Source of the DNA: Bdellovibrio sp.
Lineage (GTDB): Bacteria > Bdellovibrionota > Bdellovibrionia > Bdellovibrionales > Bdellovibrionaceae
DNA: 9,008 bases
Assembly: GCA_003176075.1 (NCBI GenBank)
Contig: PSRN01000220.1
Coordinates: forward strand, 1 to 9,008
Direction: 5' to 3'
Below, piece by piece: positions 1 to 6,870 of this stretch (positions within the stretch are counted from its first letter, which is position 1; each line of letters begins with the position of its first letter). A program made the translations under genes and the position numbers. The notes under the pieces are model-generated. The model was not told where the DNA came from. It made no database searches and saw nothing but the letters and a program-made list of their open reading frames with translations.

Positions 1-702
1 AATCAGTTCTTCGCGCAAGCCAGCCTCGACGGAAACTCCGTCACCAGCGGAAATTTCTACGGTTTCGGCGGTTTCCACATTGCCAACCTGTTGTCCCACT
101 CGGTTTGTGACGGAGAGGCGGCCTGAAACCATTTGTATCCAGGCCCCTCGCCCGGCCCGAAGCGTGAATTCGTGCTTCAATTTTGCTGTCCAGTGCTGCA
201 GATAAAGATCGACGTCCTGCTTGATCGACAAGGACCCTTGACGACCGTCCTTTGAGGCGACCAGTAAGCGTTCCAGCTCGTTCCTGTTGGCGGACACATA
301 CGACTTTTGCAAATAGCTGGGATCGCCACCCGGCGCGCTCGGAATGATCCAGATCTGCAAAAAGTGGGAAGGCTCCTCCAGCGACGGATTGTATTCGGAA
401 TGAACGACACCGGTGCCGGCGCTCATTCTTTGAATGTCTCCGGCTCGCAGGGTTGAGAGTGTTCCCATCGAATCACGGTGTTCCAGCGCGCCGCTGAGCA
501 CATAAGTGATGATCTCCATGTTCCTGTGAGGATGAGACGGGAAGCCTTGGCCAGGCTGCACGATGTCCTCGTTGATCACTCGAAGGGACCGAAAATGAAT
601 ATGGTCCTCATCCATATAATCGCCAAAGGAAAATGAATGGCGTGAATGCAGCCAACCCATTTGGGTCAGACCGCGGTCTTGCGATTTTCTGACTTTCAAC
701 AT
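1..702 (-). CDS. Pirin family cupin protein (3' end outside window)
   Basis: The 234 codons read here begin at ATG 702 and stay open to the left edge, so the stop lies just outside. Pirin/YhhW proteins are usually about 230-290 residues, so little should be missing. The N-terminal cupin holds the full set of metal ligands at family positions: His57 and His59 in PSHPHRNMEI, then His101 and Glu103 in GTGVVHSEYN. The start MLKVRKSQDRG followed by HSFSFGDY (about 22-29) is typical of the family. The C-terminal cupin half is present but has no obvious ligand set, as is usual. Known members bind iron; some oxidise quercetin and others are redox sensors or regulators, so the substrate here cannot be given. 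A strong AGGAGGT lies just before the ATG. It lies 52 bp downstream of the VOC gene on the same strand, so co-transcription is likely. The protein is probably cytoplasmic, as no signal peptide is visible. Confidence 0.93.
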   Translation of the reverse strand, partial: MLKVRKSQDRGLTQMGWLHSRHSFSFGDYMDEDHIHFRSLRVINEDIVQPGQGFPSHPHRNMEIITYVLSGALEHRDSMGTLSTLRAGDIQRMSAGTGVVHSEYNPSLEEPSHFLQIWIIPSAPGGDPSYLQKSYVSANRNELERLLVASKDGRQGSLSIKQDVDLYLQHWTAKLKHEFTLRAGRGAWIQMVSGRLSVTNRVGQQVGNVETAETVEISAGDGVSVEAGLREELI

Positions 703-728
703 TGGACCTCCTAGGAGCCTATCTCGTC

Positions 729-742
729 AAGCGCCCACGCTT
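729..742. other. Small hairpin between the VOC and pirin genes
   Basis: AAGCG and CGCTT form a perfect 5-bp stem around a CCCA loop. On the minus strand (the direction of transcription) no T-run follows, so it is a poor terminator. Positions 732-741 read on the minus strand equal the first 10 bases of the palindromic repeat at 4951 and 6900, so this may be a decayed copy placed just after a stop codon. Confidence 0.35.
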
Positions 743-754
743 TTATCCTGAACG

Positions 755-1615
755 TCAACCTCGCAATGCTCGTTCAAGAACTTCCAGGTTCGGTTTCTTC
801 ATCTTCAGTATGGCCGCCATCAATCGTTCTCGTCCCGCGGGATCGGCATTTTCCAGCATGACACCCCAATCTCGGTGAACGACTTGCCATGAAACTCCGA
901 ATTGATCGCACAGCCATCCGCATTGTTCGGCCTGCGGGACTGCTGAAAGGGCTGACCACATCCGATCAATCTGGTTTTGGTCTTGGCAACGAATGACAAA
1001 AGAAACGGCGGGTGAGAAATCCATATCCGGCTCGAGCGGTCCTTCCATGATTACAAAATTTTGGCCAGCGAGACTGAAGCGAGAATGCAGAACAGCCTTC
1101 GTCTTCTCGTCGCGGGCGACCATATCCACTTTGGAATTTGGAAAAACCGAATTGTAGAATTCAATCGCCTTGCCGGCTTGCCCGAATTTCTTGTTGGCAA
1201 AGAGGAGCGCTGGCGAAATTGTTTGGCCGGTCTCAGCCGACATCAGCTGCCAGTTCACGCCAAATCGATCCACGCACCATCCATATTTTTCGGCGAAAGG
1301 GTAGCGTTGCAGCGGCATTCTCGTTTTCACGTTCAATTCGGCCCAAAGTCTGTCGATGTCCTTTTCCGCGCTCACAAAGAACGAAATCGAGGGATTGAAA
1401 CGAAAGTGAGGTCCGCCATTCAAAGCAAGAAATGAGCTGCCCGCAATTTCAAATTCCACAGTCATGGGGCCACCGACAGGTTGACCGGAGGCTTTCGCGG
1501 CTGCTTTGCCATATGGAATGGTTCGTAGAATTCTTCCATCGAAAAGCGAGGTGTAAAATTTGGCCGCTTCTTCAGCCTCGTGATTCATCCACAAGCAGGT
1601 TTGAATGGAAATCAT
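755..1615 (-). CDS. Two-domain VOC (PhnB-like / 3-dmu-9_3-mt) protein
   Basis: This 286-residue protein consists of two vicinal-oxygen-chelate folds in tandem. Half one (about 1-127) has IQTCLWMNHEAEEAAKFY, FLALNGGP, FNPSISFFV and YGWCVDRFGVNWQL. Half two (about 134-247) repeats the layout with AIEFYNSVFPNS, FVIMEGP, SPAVSFVIRC and CGWLCDQFGVSWQVV. The C-terminal tail, with ERLMAAILKMKKPNLEVLERA, is the helix common to this family. The domain is often labelled 3-demethylubiquinone-9 3-methyltransferase, but that name is historical and these proteins are not methyltransferases. No substrate can be read from the sequence. Length fits the double-domain subgroup. The ATG at 1615 is preceded by GGAGG seven bases upstream. 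Single-domain relatives usually work as dimers; the fused form probably folds as an internal pseudo-dimer. It is cytoplasmic and lies upstream of pirin on the same strand. Antisense open frames across it are shadows. Confidence 0.92.
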   Translation of the reverse strand: MISIQTCLWMNHEAEEAAKFYTSLFDGRILRTIPYGKAAAKASGQPVGGPMTVEFEIAGSSFLALNGGPHFRFNPSISFFVSAEKDIDRLWAELNVKTRMPLQRYPFAEKYGWCVDRFGVNWQLMSAETGQTISPALLFANKKFGQAGKAIEFYNSVFPNSKVDMVARDEKTKAVLHSRFSLAGQNFVIMEGPLEPDMDFSPAVSFVIRCQDQNQIDRMWSALSAVPQAEQCGWLCDQFGVSWQVVHRDWGVMLENADPAGRERLMAAILKMKKPNLEVLERALRG

Positions 1616-1730
1616 GATTTTCCCTCCTCACGAATAGAACTTACCAACGAAAAGATCAGGCTCCTAGAACATCAGCAATTCAAGAAAAGAATTTTTTTGG
1701 ACGCATGATGAACGTTCCTAATGCAACTGG

Positions 1731-1746
1731 GCGGCATGGCTGCCGC
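1731..1746 (-). terminator. Candidate hairpin downstream of trehalase
   Basis: GCGGCA and TGCCGC form a perfect 6-bp stem around a 4-base loop, 25 bp past the trehalase stop in the direction of transcription. No clear U-tract follows on the minus strand, so this is either a weak terminator or a 3'-end stabilising hairpin. Confidence 0.35.
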
Positions 1747-1770
1747 AATTTAGTCGCTGTCGCTGGACTT

Positions 1771-3558
1771 TTACCGCTCGAGAGCCTTCGCGTGACGTTC
1801 AGAATCGCCGGATGGAGAAGGTCCACTTTGCAATGGAGGGGATCCACTTTCCAAATGACGAAGCGATGCCACCGAAGTGCTCATCGCCCGATAGACCCCG
1901 TTCGTCCAACCGTACCCATCCTGAAGGGGATATTCGCCTCCTCCCGCCCGAAGCTTTAGATTCACGACGTCGTATTTTTCGACGAGCTTACCGGTGGCCT
2001 GATAAACACTCAGATTTAATTGCAACCAACGCCGCCGAATTTTTTCCGCCAGTGCTTCCTGACCATAACGTTTGACCCCGGCATAGGCCATCCACTGAAG
2101 GGGAGGCCAACCGTTGGGAGCATCCCATTGTTGACCCGTGAAGAGCCTTGTTGTGGCCACTCCGCCGGGTTGCACGAGAACCTGGTCCAAAACCTTCGCC
2201 ACTCTTCGGGCCTGTCCCGGCGATGCAAGTCCAACAAAGAGCGGAGCGACCGTGGCGGCCGTGACCACCTCGGATTGTTTTCGCGTGCGCCAATTGAAAT
2301 CACGAAAGGAGCCGGAGATTTCGTGCCAAAGATATTCTCTGACCAGTTTGCGTCTGACGCTTGCCCGTTCTCCATAGAATGCCGCTTTCTCGAGCTGACC
2401 CTGGGCTTGAAAAAGTTCAGCGAGCTTCAGCTCCAAATGATAAAGTAGGGAATTCAAATCGACGGGGACCAAGGAAGTCGTTTGTATGGTGGCAAACTCC
2501 CGCGGGTCGGAAAACCAGCGCGATCCAAAGTCCCATCCCGATTCCGCTGCGGCCCTAAGATCGCGGTAAACCTCGCCCGGCAATCGATGGAATTTTTGCG
2601 CGGCCTGTTCAGCCAATGCGACGTCTTCTTTATAACCCTCGGATCGCGGCTCCGCACGATCATCCCAGTAGCGATTCAATACGCCGCCCTCTTGCAAGCG
2701 AACAACTCGATCAACGGCCTCACCTGGTGAAACCTTATCCTCCCCGCGCATCCAGAAATGATATTCCTTTTCCAATGCCGGTAAAAACTGGAGCGTGGAT
2801 GGGGTACCAAAGCGATCTTGCCAAAGCGCGACCATATGAGAAAAAAATGGTGGCTGCGAACGGCCTAGAAAGTACGTGCGATTTCCGTTGGGAATACGTC
2901 CAGTTTCGTTCAACAGATGAACAAAGTTGAGAATCATGTTTCGAAAGGTCCTTTCTTCCCCATCCGCCAACAGCCCCAACTGGGTGAAGTAGGAATCCCA
3001 GTAATAGATTTCGCGAAATCGACCCCCAGGCACAATGTAGGAAAATGGCAATGGGAGAAGGGATGGCGCCACCTGATCGGTCACATCGGGTTCCCGCCGC
3101 AAATAGGTCCAGAGCCGTCGAATGTGGTTTTCAATTGATTCTTCGGGACGACTTTGGAAGCCAGCCGACGGCTGATCGGGAGACAGAAAATATTTTCCCA
3201 CGAACTCACGCAACTGCTGAACGGTGGTGGGAGATTCCTTGTTGAATTGCGCGACGATCTCAGCGGGGGACCCCCGAGGCCTCAGGTCAACAAATTCTTT
3301 AGAATCACTAAATACAGGCGCGAGTTGTACCTTGCGAAACAATTCGCCATAAATCTCTGAAGGATCCTGAGCCACGGCGGAGATGGGGGGACCGGGGCGT
3401 GAATCGAGGGTGGTGCAGGCAAAGACGACCCCAAGTCCAGCAGCCACGAATAAAACCCACCACAAAGACACCCGTGGCACTGCGGAGGTGCCGAAGGCAC
3501 CGACTTGGTTCTTCGCCGCCCACGATGCGACAAAATGCCTGATCAAGTGATATTTCAT
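1771..3558 (-). CDS. treA: Exported GH37 alpha,alpha-trehalase
   Basis: The enzyme hydrolyses trehalose to two glucose molecules. Numbering from a TTG at 3588 (605 residues), both family signatures are present: PGGRFREIYYWDSY (187-200) and QWDAPNGWPP (487-496). The catalytic acid is Asp353 in ESGWDFGSRW and the base is Glu537 in VEKYD. The glycine-rich lid is short (RAGGGEYPLQDGYGWTNGV). A hydrophobic segment (about 41-57) ending VVFA-Cys58 suggests a periplasmic lipoprotein or a Sec-exported enzyme; the lipobox is imperfect (Phe at -2). The start is uncertain. The ATG at 3558 is used here (595 residues) but leaves a long stretch before the signal. A GTG at 3480 would give a compact MPRVSLWW signal sequence. 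None has a good ribosome site. The C-terminal tail contains a decayed 21-bp tandem duplication (1812-1850; SGSPPLQ then SGPSPSG). It stands alone, with no transporter or trehalose-synthesis gene nearby. Confidence 0.93.
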   Translation of the reverse strand: MKYHLIRHFVASWAAKNQVGAFGTSAVPRVSLWWVLFVAAGLGVVFACTTLDSRPGPPISAVAQDPSEIYGELFRKVQLAPVFSDSKEFVDLRPRGSPAEIVAQFNKESPTTVQQLREFVGKYFLSPDQPSAGFQSRPEESIENHIRRLWTYLRREPDVTDQVAPSLLPLPFSYIVPGGRFREIYYWDSYFTQLGLLADGEERTFRNMILNFVHLLNETGRIPNGNRTYFLGRSQPPFFSHMVALWQDRFGTPSTLQFLPALEKEYHFWMRGEDKVSPGEAVDRVVRLQEGGVLNRYWDDRAEPRSEGYKEDVALAEQAAQKFHRLPGEVYRDLRAAAESGWDFGSRWFSDPREFATIQTTSLVPVDLNSLLYHLELKLAELFQAQGQLEKAAFYGERASVRRKLVREYLWHEISGSFRDFNWRTRKQSEVVTAATVAPLFVGLASPGQARRVAKVLDQVLVQPGGVATTRLFTGQQWDAPNGWPPLQWMAYAGVKRYGQEALAEKIRRRWLQLNLSVYQATGKLVEKYDVVNLKLRAGGGEYPLQDGYGWTNGVYRAMSTSVASLRHLESGSPPLQSGPSPSGDSERHAKALER

Positions 3559-3667
3559 GAGATCAATTGTTTCATAGCTCCGTTTCAATTGGAACCATGT
3601 AAAAAGGCCATTGAACCTTTTGCCGCATGTACATCAGAAAACCCCTCCACTAGAAATACCCTCTGTC
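3559..3667. promoter_or_regulatory. Divergent intergenic region, trehalase / duplicated-module protein
   Basis: About 109 bp separate two divergent starts and must hold both promoters. Visible symmetry: AAAAGG (3602-3607) and CCTTTT (3616-3621) form a 6-bp inverted repeat with an 8-base spacer, and ATGTACAT (3628-3635) is a perfect palindrome. Either could be an operator. No convincing -35/-10 pair was found, and neither gene has a clear ribosome site. The assignment rests mainly on position. Confidence 0.4.
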
Positions 3668-4801
3668 ATGATTTTGAGGCGAATACTTCCCCTGGTATCT
3701 TTCTTTTCTATCTTGTTTTCAATCTTAGCCGGAAACGCAAGCGCCCATACGACGCGAGAACTTGCGCTGATTCATTTTCAGAATAAGTTTATCAGACTTA
3801 TGATGAGGAATAACGTGCCCGCCAATCGCCTCCACTTTCGGCGGAAGCCAGGCGAATTGCAAAGATCCCTTCAATTGTTTTCACGCCACGAAGATGTCGC
3901 AAAGGGGGCTGTCGCTGAAATTGCAAAAGACCCGAATCCTTCAATGCAAGATTGGGCTGCTTTGGCGTTGGTGGCCAGCTCGGGAGTGCGAGACGCCGCC
4001 TTTTTTGAACCACTCGAGAACGTCAAACCGGAGGTTCACTTTTGGGGCATTATTGCGTACGAGTTGCGAGCCAAACCTCCCCAGCTCGCTTCCATCAGGG
4101 GGATCTTAGACCTGTTGTCCACCGTCCAGCGTCCTTCGCCATGGCCGCTCTCACTGAGGGGACAATTGGATGAAATTCGCGAATATCTTCTCGACCGGAT
4201 CGGGAAATTGACTCCTGATCCTTCCTTTGACGATCCCGAAATGCTGGTTGCGCAAGCTGAAGATCGCGTCAGGAAACTCGATATCGATTATGATCTTGCA
4301 CGCGGAGTCAACCAAGCGACCCGCAGTCGACTTCTGGTTGAAACTTTCAATGCTGAGAATGAGTCTCTCGCGGCCCAGCTCGCAAAAGCCAATGACGATA
4401 TGTTGTGGTTCTACAAACAAAAGGTGGACCTCGTTCTTCTCCTCGGTCTTCTTCGCGATTTGAACGAGCTAATAGAATTCCCGAATCCTTCAAGAGTTTC
4501 ACTCGAAGCCTTAAAGCGGGCCAAAGATCAATTCTTGGCCCTTCTCGCGGAACCGGAGTCAGCTTACGCTTCTCAACCTCGCCAAGAGATCCTGATCTTT
4601 CCAAGAATGACTTGGCCATGTCGCTATTTTCGAACGTGTCAGATGATCGCCAGAAAGCCCTTCAATCGATGGTGGCCGACGGCCGCGGACTATCGTCCCA
4701 CGAATGGCTCGCTCTCGCCCTCCTGGCCAGGTCAGGAGCTAGCAAGGAGGGCTTTTTTTCACCCTTGGGCAATCGTCAGCTGCCAAGGCATTTTCTCTTG
4801 A
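3668..4801 (+). CDS. Secreted protein of unknown family, module 1 (frame breaks near 4545-4610)
   Basis: I do not recognise this family. The ATG at 3668 gives a clean Sec signal: MILRR, a hydrophobic core, then NASA-His27 as cleavage site. An upstream TTG at 3611 would bury it, so 3668 is preferred despite a weak ribosome site. Module 1 (about residues 62-268) is helical: LQRSLQLFS, DWAALALVASSG, FFEPLEN, PPQLASIRGILDLL, then coiled-coil-like helices from DPEMLVAQAEDRVRKL to KVDLVLLLGLLRDLNELI. The same motif order recurs downstream at 4618-5418, one frame back. Residues after about 307 (positions 4590-4801) are rich in W, P and R, do not resemble the module and look like out-of-frame translation. 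Joining the two frames gives a span of 1751 nt, one base short of whole codons, as expected for a single-base deletion or assembly error. The real product is probably one exported protein of about 583 residues. Confidence 0.72.
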   Translation: MILRRILPLVSFFSILFSILAGNASAHTTRELALIHFQNKFIRLMMRNNVPANRLHFRRKPGELQRSLQLFSRHEDVAKGAVAEIAKDPNPSMQDWAALALVASSGVRDAAFFEPLENVKPEVHFWGIIAYELRAKPPQLASIRGILDLLSTVQRPSPWPLSLRGQLDEIREYLLDRIGKLTPDPSFDDPEMLVAQAEDRVRKLDIDYDLARGVNQATRSRLLVETFNAENESLAAQLAKANDDMLWFYKQKVDLVLLLGLLRDLNELIEFPNPSRVSLEALKRAKDQFLALLAEPESAYASQPRQEILIFPRMTWPCRYFRTCQMIARKPFNRWWPTAADYRPTNGSLSPSWPGQELARRAFFHPWAIVSCQGIFS

Positions 4802-5418
4802 ACCATGATATTTCGAATCATGATCCATCGAATCCTGAACCCACCGATAAGGACGCCGAAAATTTCTGGGCCATTCTTGCTGACGGAATGCAAGGCGATC
4901 CACCGCCGATTCTGTCTATTCGCGGGATTCTTGAATTTCTAGCGAACGTGAGCGTGGGCGGCGAAGCCGCCACGGGTTACACCTCCGCAGACGCCACGGG
5001 CGCTCAAGTCACCGGGACGTGGACCCGCAAGTTTGAAGACGCTTTTGAAGCCACTCGTTCCTATTTGATTGCCGACATAGAGACGCTGATCAATGAACAC
5101 ACGGTCGGCGATCCTGCGGAGCTTGTTCTGCGGGCGCAGGAGCATTTGGAGAGATTGAATGCGGATTTGGAGGCCAATTATCGAGGACTCAAGGCAATGA
5201 GAGCGAAAGAAAACAAAGGTTTGCCTCCCCTTAAGGATTGGATTGCGGAAGCGGAACTTGGCCAAAGACGCAATTTGGAATTGAAGATTGATCTAACTTT
5301 TACTTTGAAACTTCTCCGCCAGACCGAAGCCATCAGGACATCCACTGTCCGCAGTGTCCAGTGCACGCTCGTTAACACGCGCGGACAAACAAGAAGGGGC
5401 CTCCCTGGAGACCCCTAA
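4618..5418 (+). CDS. Module 2 of the same secreted protein, shifted frame
   Basis: This frame carries the second copy of the module. Counting from ATG 4618: EWLALALLARSG (29-40), FFSPLGN (46-52), FWAILADGMQGDPPPILSIR (83-102) followed by GILEFL, TRSYLIADIE (146-155), DPAELVLRAQEHLERL (165-180) and LELKIDLTFTLKLLRQTEAI (220-239). Each matches a module 1 motif in the same order. Similarity already begins at LSKNDLAMSL, upstream of this ATG, no good ribosome site precedes it, and there is no signal peptide, so an independent gene is unlikely. Compared with module 1 it has extra residues after GILEFLANV, and these coincide with the palindromic repeat at 4951-4976. A decayed pentapeptide repeat (NHDIS, NHDPS, NPEPT) sits at 4801-4845. 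The last 26 residues diverge from module 1 and overlap the hairpin at 5395-5416. Function is unknown. Confidence 0.7.
   Translation: MSLFSNVSDDRQKALQSMVADGRGLSSHEWLALALLARSGASKEGFFSPLGNRQLPRHFLLNHDISNHDPSNPEPTDKDAENFWAILADGMQGDPPPILSIRGILEFLANVSVGGEAATGYTSADATGAQVTGTWTRKFEDAFEATRSYLIADIETLINEHTVGDPAELVLRAQEHLERLNADLEANYRGLKAMRAKENKGLPPLKDWIAEAELGQRRNLELKIDLTFTLKLLRQTEAIRTSTVRSVQCTLVNTRGQTRRGLPGDP
4951..4976 (+). repeat. Palindromic repeat, copy A (inside a coding sequence)
   Basis: The 26 bp run from AGCGTGGGCGGC through GAA to GCCGCCACGGG. CGTGG(G)CGGC pairs with GCCGCCACG as a 9-bp stem with one bulged G and a GAA loop. It differs from copy B (6875-6900, minus strand) at one base. It is read in frame as SVGGEAATG, in a loop that module 1 of the same protein lacks. 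Confidence 0.8.
5395..5416 (-). terminator. Candidate terminator in the convergent junction
   Basis: AGGGGCCTCC (5395-5404) pairs with GGAGACCCCT (5407-5416) with one C/A mismatch. On the minus strand the stem is followed by the T-rich stretch TTCTTGTTTG, which suits termination of the 5432-6826 gene. On the plus strand no T-run follows. The stem lies within the last codons of the plus-strand gene, and the two opposing stops are only 13 bp apart. Confidence 0.5.
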
Positions 5419-5431
5419 AATCAATCAACCA

Positions 5432-6826
5432 TCAAAGGTTATCCGCCGGCTTCAATATCAGCCGCCCGTTTTCCACAATTCCCGTGAAGAAATATTCGGG
5501 TAGGTTTTCGGCCAGTTTTTGACTTTGCACCAGCTTTTCTGGCAAAGGCTTGCCGGCCATCTTGTTCTTCCACGCGACATCGATCAGTCGAGCCAAGAGT
5601 TTTCCCGGCGAAAGATAGACCGCCGACACAGGGCTCAACTTCGCCAACTTGTCGGCTTGCGCCTTTCGCCCCGGAGTCGCCTCTTGCTGACCGCAGTTTT
5701 CCTCCACTTGATGAAGCAAATTCGGTTTCGCTGTCAGAACCACTTGATCGCCGCAAACGGGTCGGGTCAGCAATGTCTTGCGGGGATCTCCGGTCAGGGA
5801 TGAGATCAAGTCCGTCAGCGTTTGATTGATGGTTTGCGTTTTCTGCACCAGGAAAGCCATTGAAATAGAGAGTTTCGTCTTCACCAGATCACTGGCACCC
5901 AGGTCCTCCACGGAACTCGTCTCGCGATCAACTTCACTCGGAACATAGAACACGGTTAAGTTCGTCGCTTTTCGCTTGCCAGAGGCCGGAACCCCCAGGG
6001 CGCCAAAGAAAAAAGTGCTCGCTGGCAAGGCCCGCAATACATTCGGCGAAACGGAGGTTCCCGCCACCGCCGCCGCATTTTGCTTTTGCAAGGAGACAAA
6101 ACCGTCCACGGGACGAAAGGAAAAGTTGGAAGCATTCCACTGCAAGTGAATCTCGGCCACGTCACCAAGGGAAAAAAACTTCTCCTTCAAGTGAGCCAAA
6201 ACCGGAATTTGATAGGCCAAGTGAAACTTCACCGTCACGTCGGCGGAAGGACCGGTGAGACTGGAGCACTTGGATCCGGCGACCGCCGCCAGGTCGATAT
6301 CGCGGCTAATGGTGAAACAGCTTTCACTGAGACCCAAGGCCCACTTCCGTCCCCGAACTTCCACGGGCGTTATGACAAAGTGATTTTCCTTCTCCACCGG
6401 TTCAGCGCTTCGAAACGCGCGAGCGAAAGTGGAAAGGATTGTTCGCTCGGCCCCACTCAAGTGCCCGAAGGTGATCACGACGGGTGATTGAACATCGGTG
6501 CTGGTTGCATAGTATTCAATGAGCGCTGGTTTCCCGCCCAAGATCTGGCCATAAAGTGTATCCAAAAGGTAGCCCTTCCAAGTGTCAGTGGAGGGGCCGT
6601 ACTTATCGACCATCGAAAAGAGCACCGGCGCGAGCTGGTTGAGACCCCCCTCATAAAGCGGAGAATTACGAAACTCGCGGAACCAACCGTTTTTCTGCAC
6701 CAGCTCTTGCACTTGCCGGGCGTCGCGGAAGAATAATTCGATGGTGGGCTCAGGTCTTAACCCTTCACCTGCGCAAAAAGGACCTACCGTTCCCACGAGA
6801 ACGGCAACAAAAACTTTGCTTATCAT
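5432..6826 (-). CDS. Exported protein of unknown function, 464 aa
   Basis: I cannot assign a family. The N-terminus MISKVFVAVLVGTVGPFCAG looks like a Sec signal with cleavage after about residue 19; Cys18 does not sit in a proper lipobox. The mature part looks globular and mixed alpha/beta, with no further membrane segment. Features seen: a helical start (FFRDARQVQELVQKNGWFRE), beta-rich stretches around 114-120, 197-205 and 223-245, and an alanine/serine-rich bend (250-260). Mature cysteines are at 170, 187, 358 and 378. These form two spaced pairs and could make disulfides in the periplasm. A lysine-rich helix (388-396) and SAVYLSPGKLLARLIDVAW follow near the C-terminus. The ATG at 6826 has no clear Shine-Dalgarno; it lies 44 bp after the csp stop, so reinitiation or coupling from the csp message is likely. 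Its length and N-terminal style resemble large exported proteins of unknown function, but no homology is claimed. Confidence 0.78.
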   Translation of the reverse strand: MISKVFVAVLVGTVGPFCAGEGLRPEPTIELFFRDARQVQELVQKNGWFREFRNSPLYEGGLNQLAPVLFSMVDKYGPSTDTWKGYLLDTLYGQILGGKPALIEYYATSTDVQSPVVITFGHLSGAERTILSTFARAFRSAEPVEKENHFVITPVEVRGRKWALGLSESCFTISRDIDLAAVAGSKCSSLTGPSADVTVKFHLAYQIPVLAHLKEKFFSLGDVAEIHLQWNASNFSFRPVDGFVSLQKQNAAAVAGTSVSPNVLRALPASTFFFGALGVPASGKRKATNLTVFYVPSEVDRETSSVEDLGASDLVKTKLSISMAFLVQKTQTINQTLTDLISSLTGDPRKTLLTRPVCGDQVVLTAKPNLLHQVEENCGQQEATPGRKAQADKLAKLSPVSAVYLSPGKLLARLIDVAWKNKMAGKPLPEKLVQSQKLAENLPEYFFTGIVENGRLILKPADNL

Positions 6827-6870
6827 TCATTCACTGTGAAGCTTCGCCGGGCGTTTATCAAATTGTATTT

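Noticed and set aside
1061..1435. Plus-strand 124-codon open frame opposite the VOC gene
   Set aside because: It is fully antisense to a well-supported two-domain protein, lacks recognisable motifs and has no ribosome site.
2020..2448. Plus-strand 142-codon open frame within the trehalase gene
   Set aside because: It lies opposite conserved trehalase sequence, including catalytic regions, and its translation shows no domain.
4405..4600. 5' extension of the module 2 frame as an independent N-terminus
   Set aside because: It is S/R/P-rich and overlaps good module 1 coding sequence in another frame. Similarity to module 1 begins only near 4600.
4545..4610. Programmed -1 frameshift with a classic slippery site
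   Set aside because: No X-XXY-YYZ heptamer in the correct frame was found in the overlap, so an indel is the simpler explanation.
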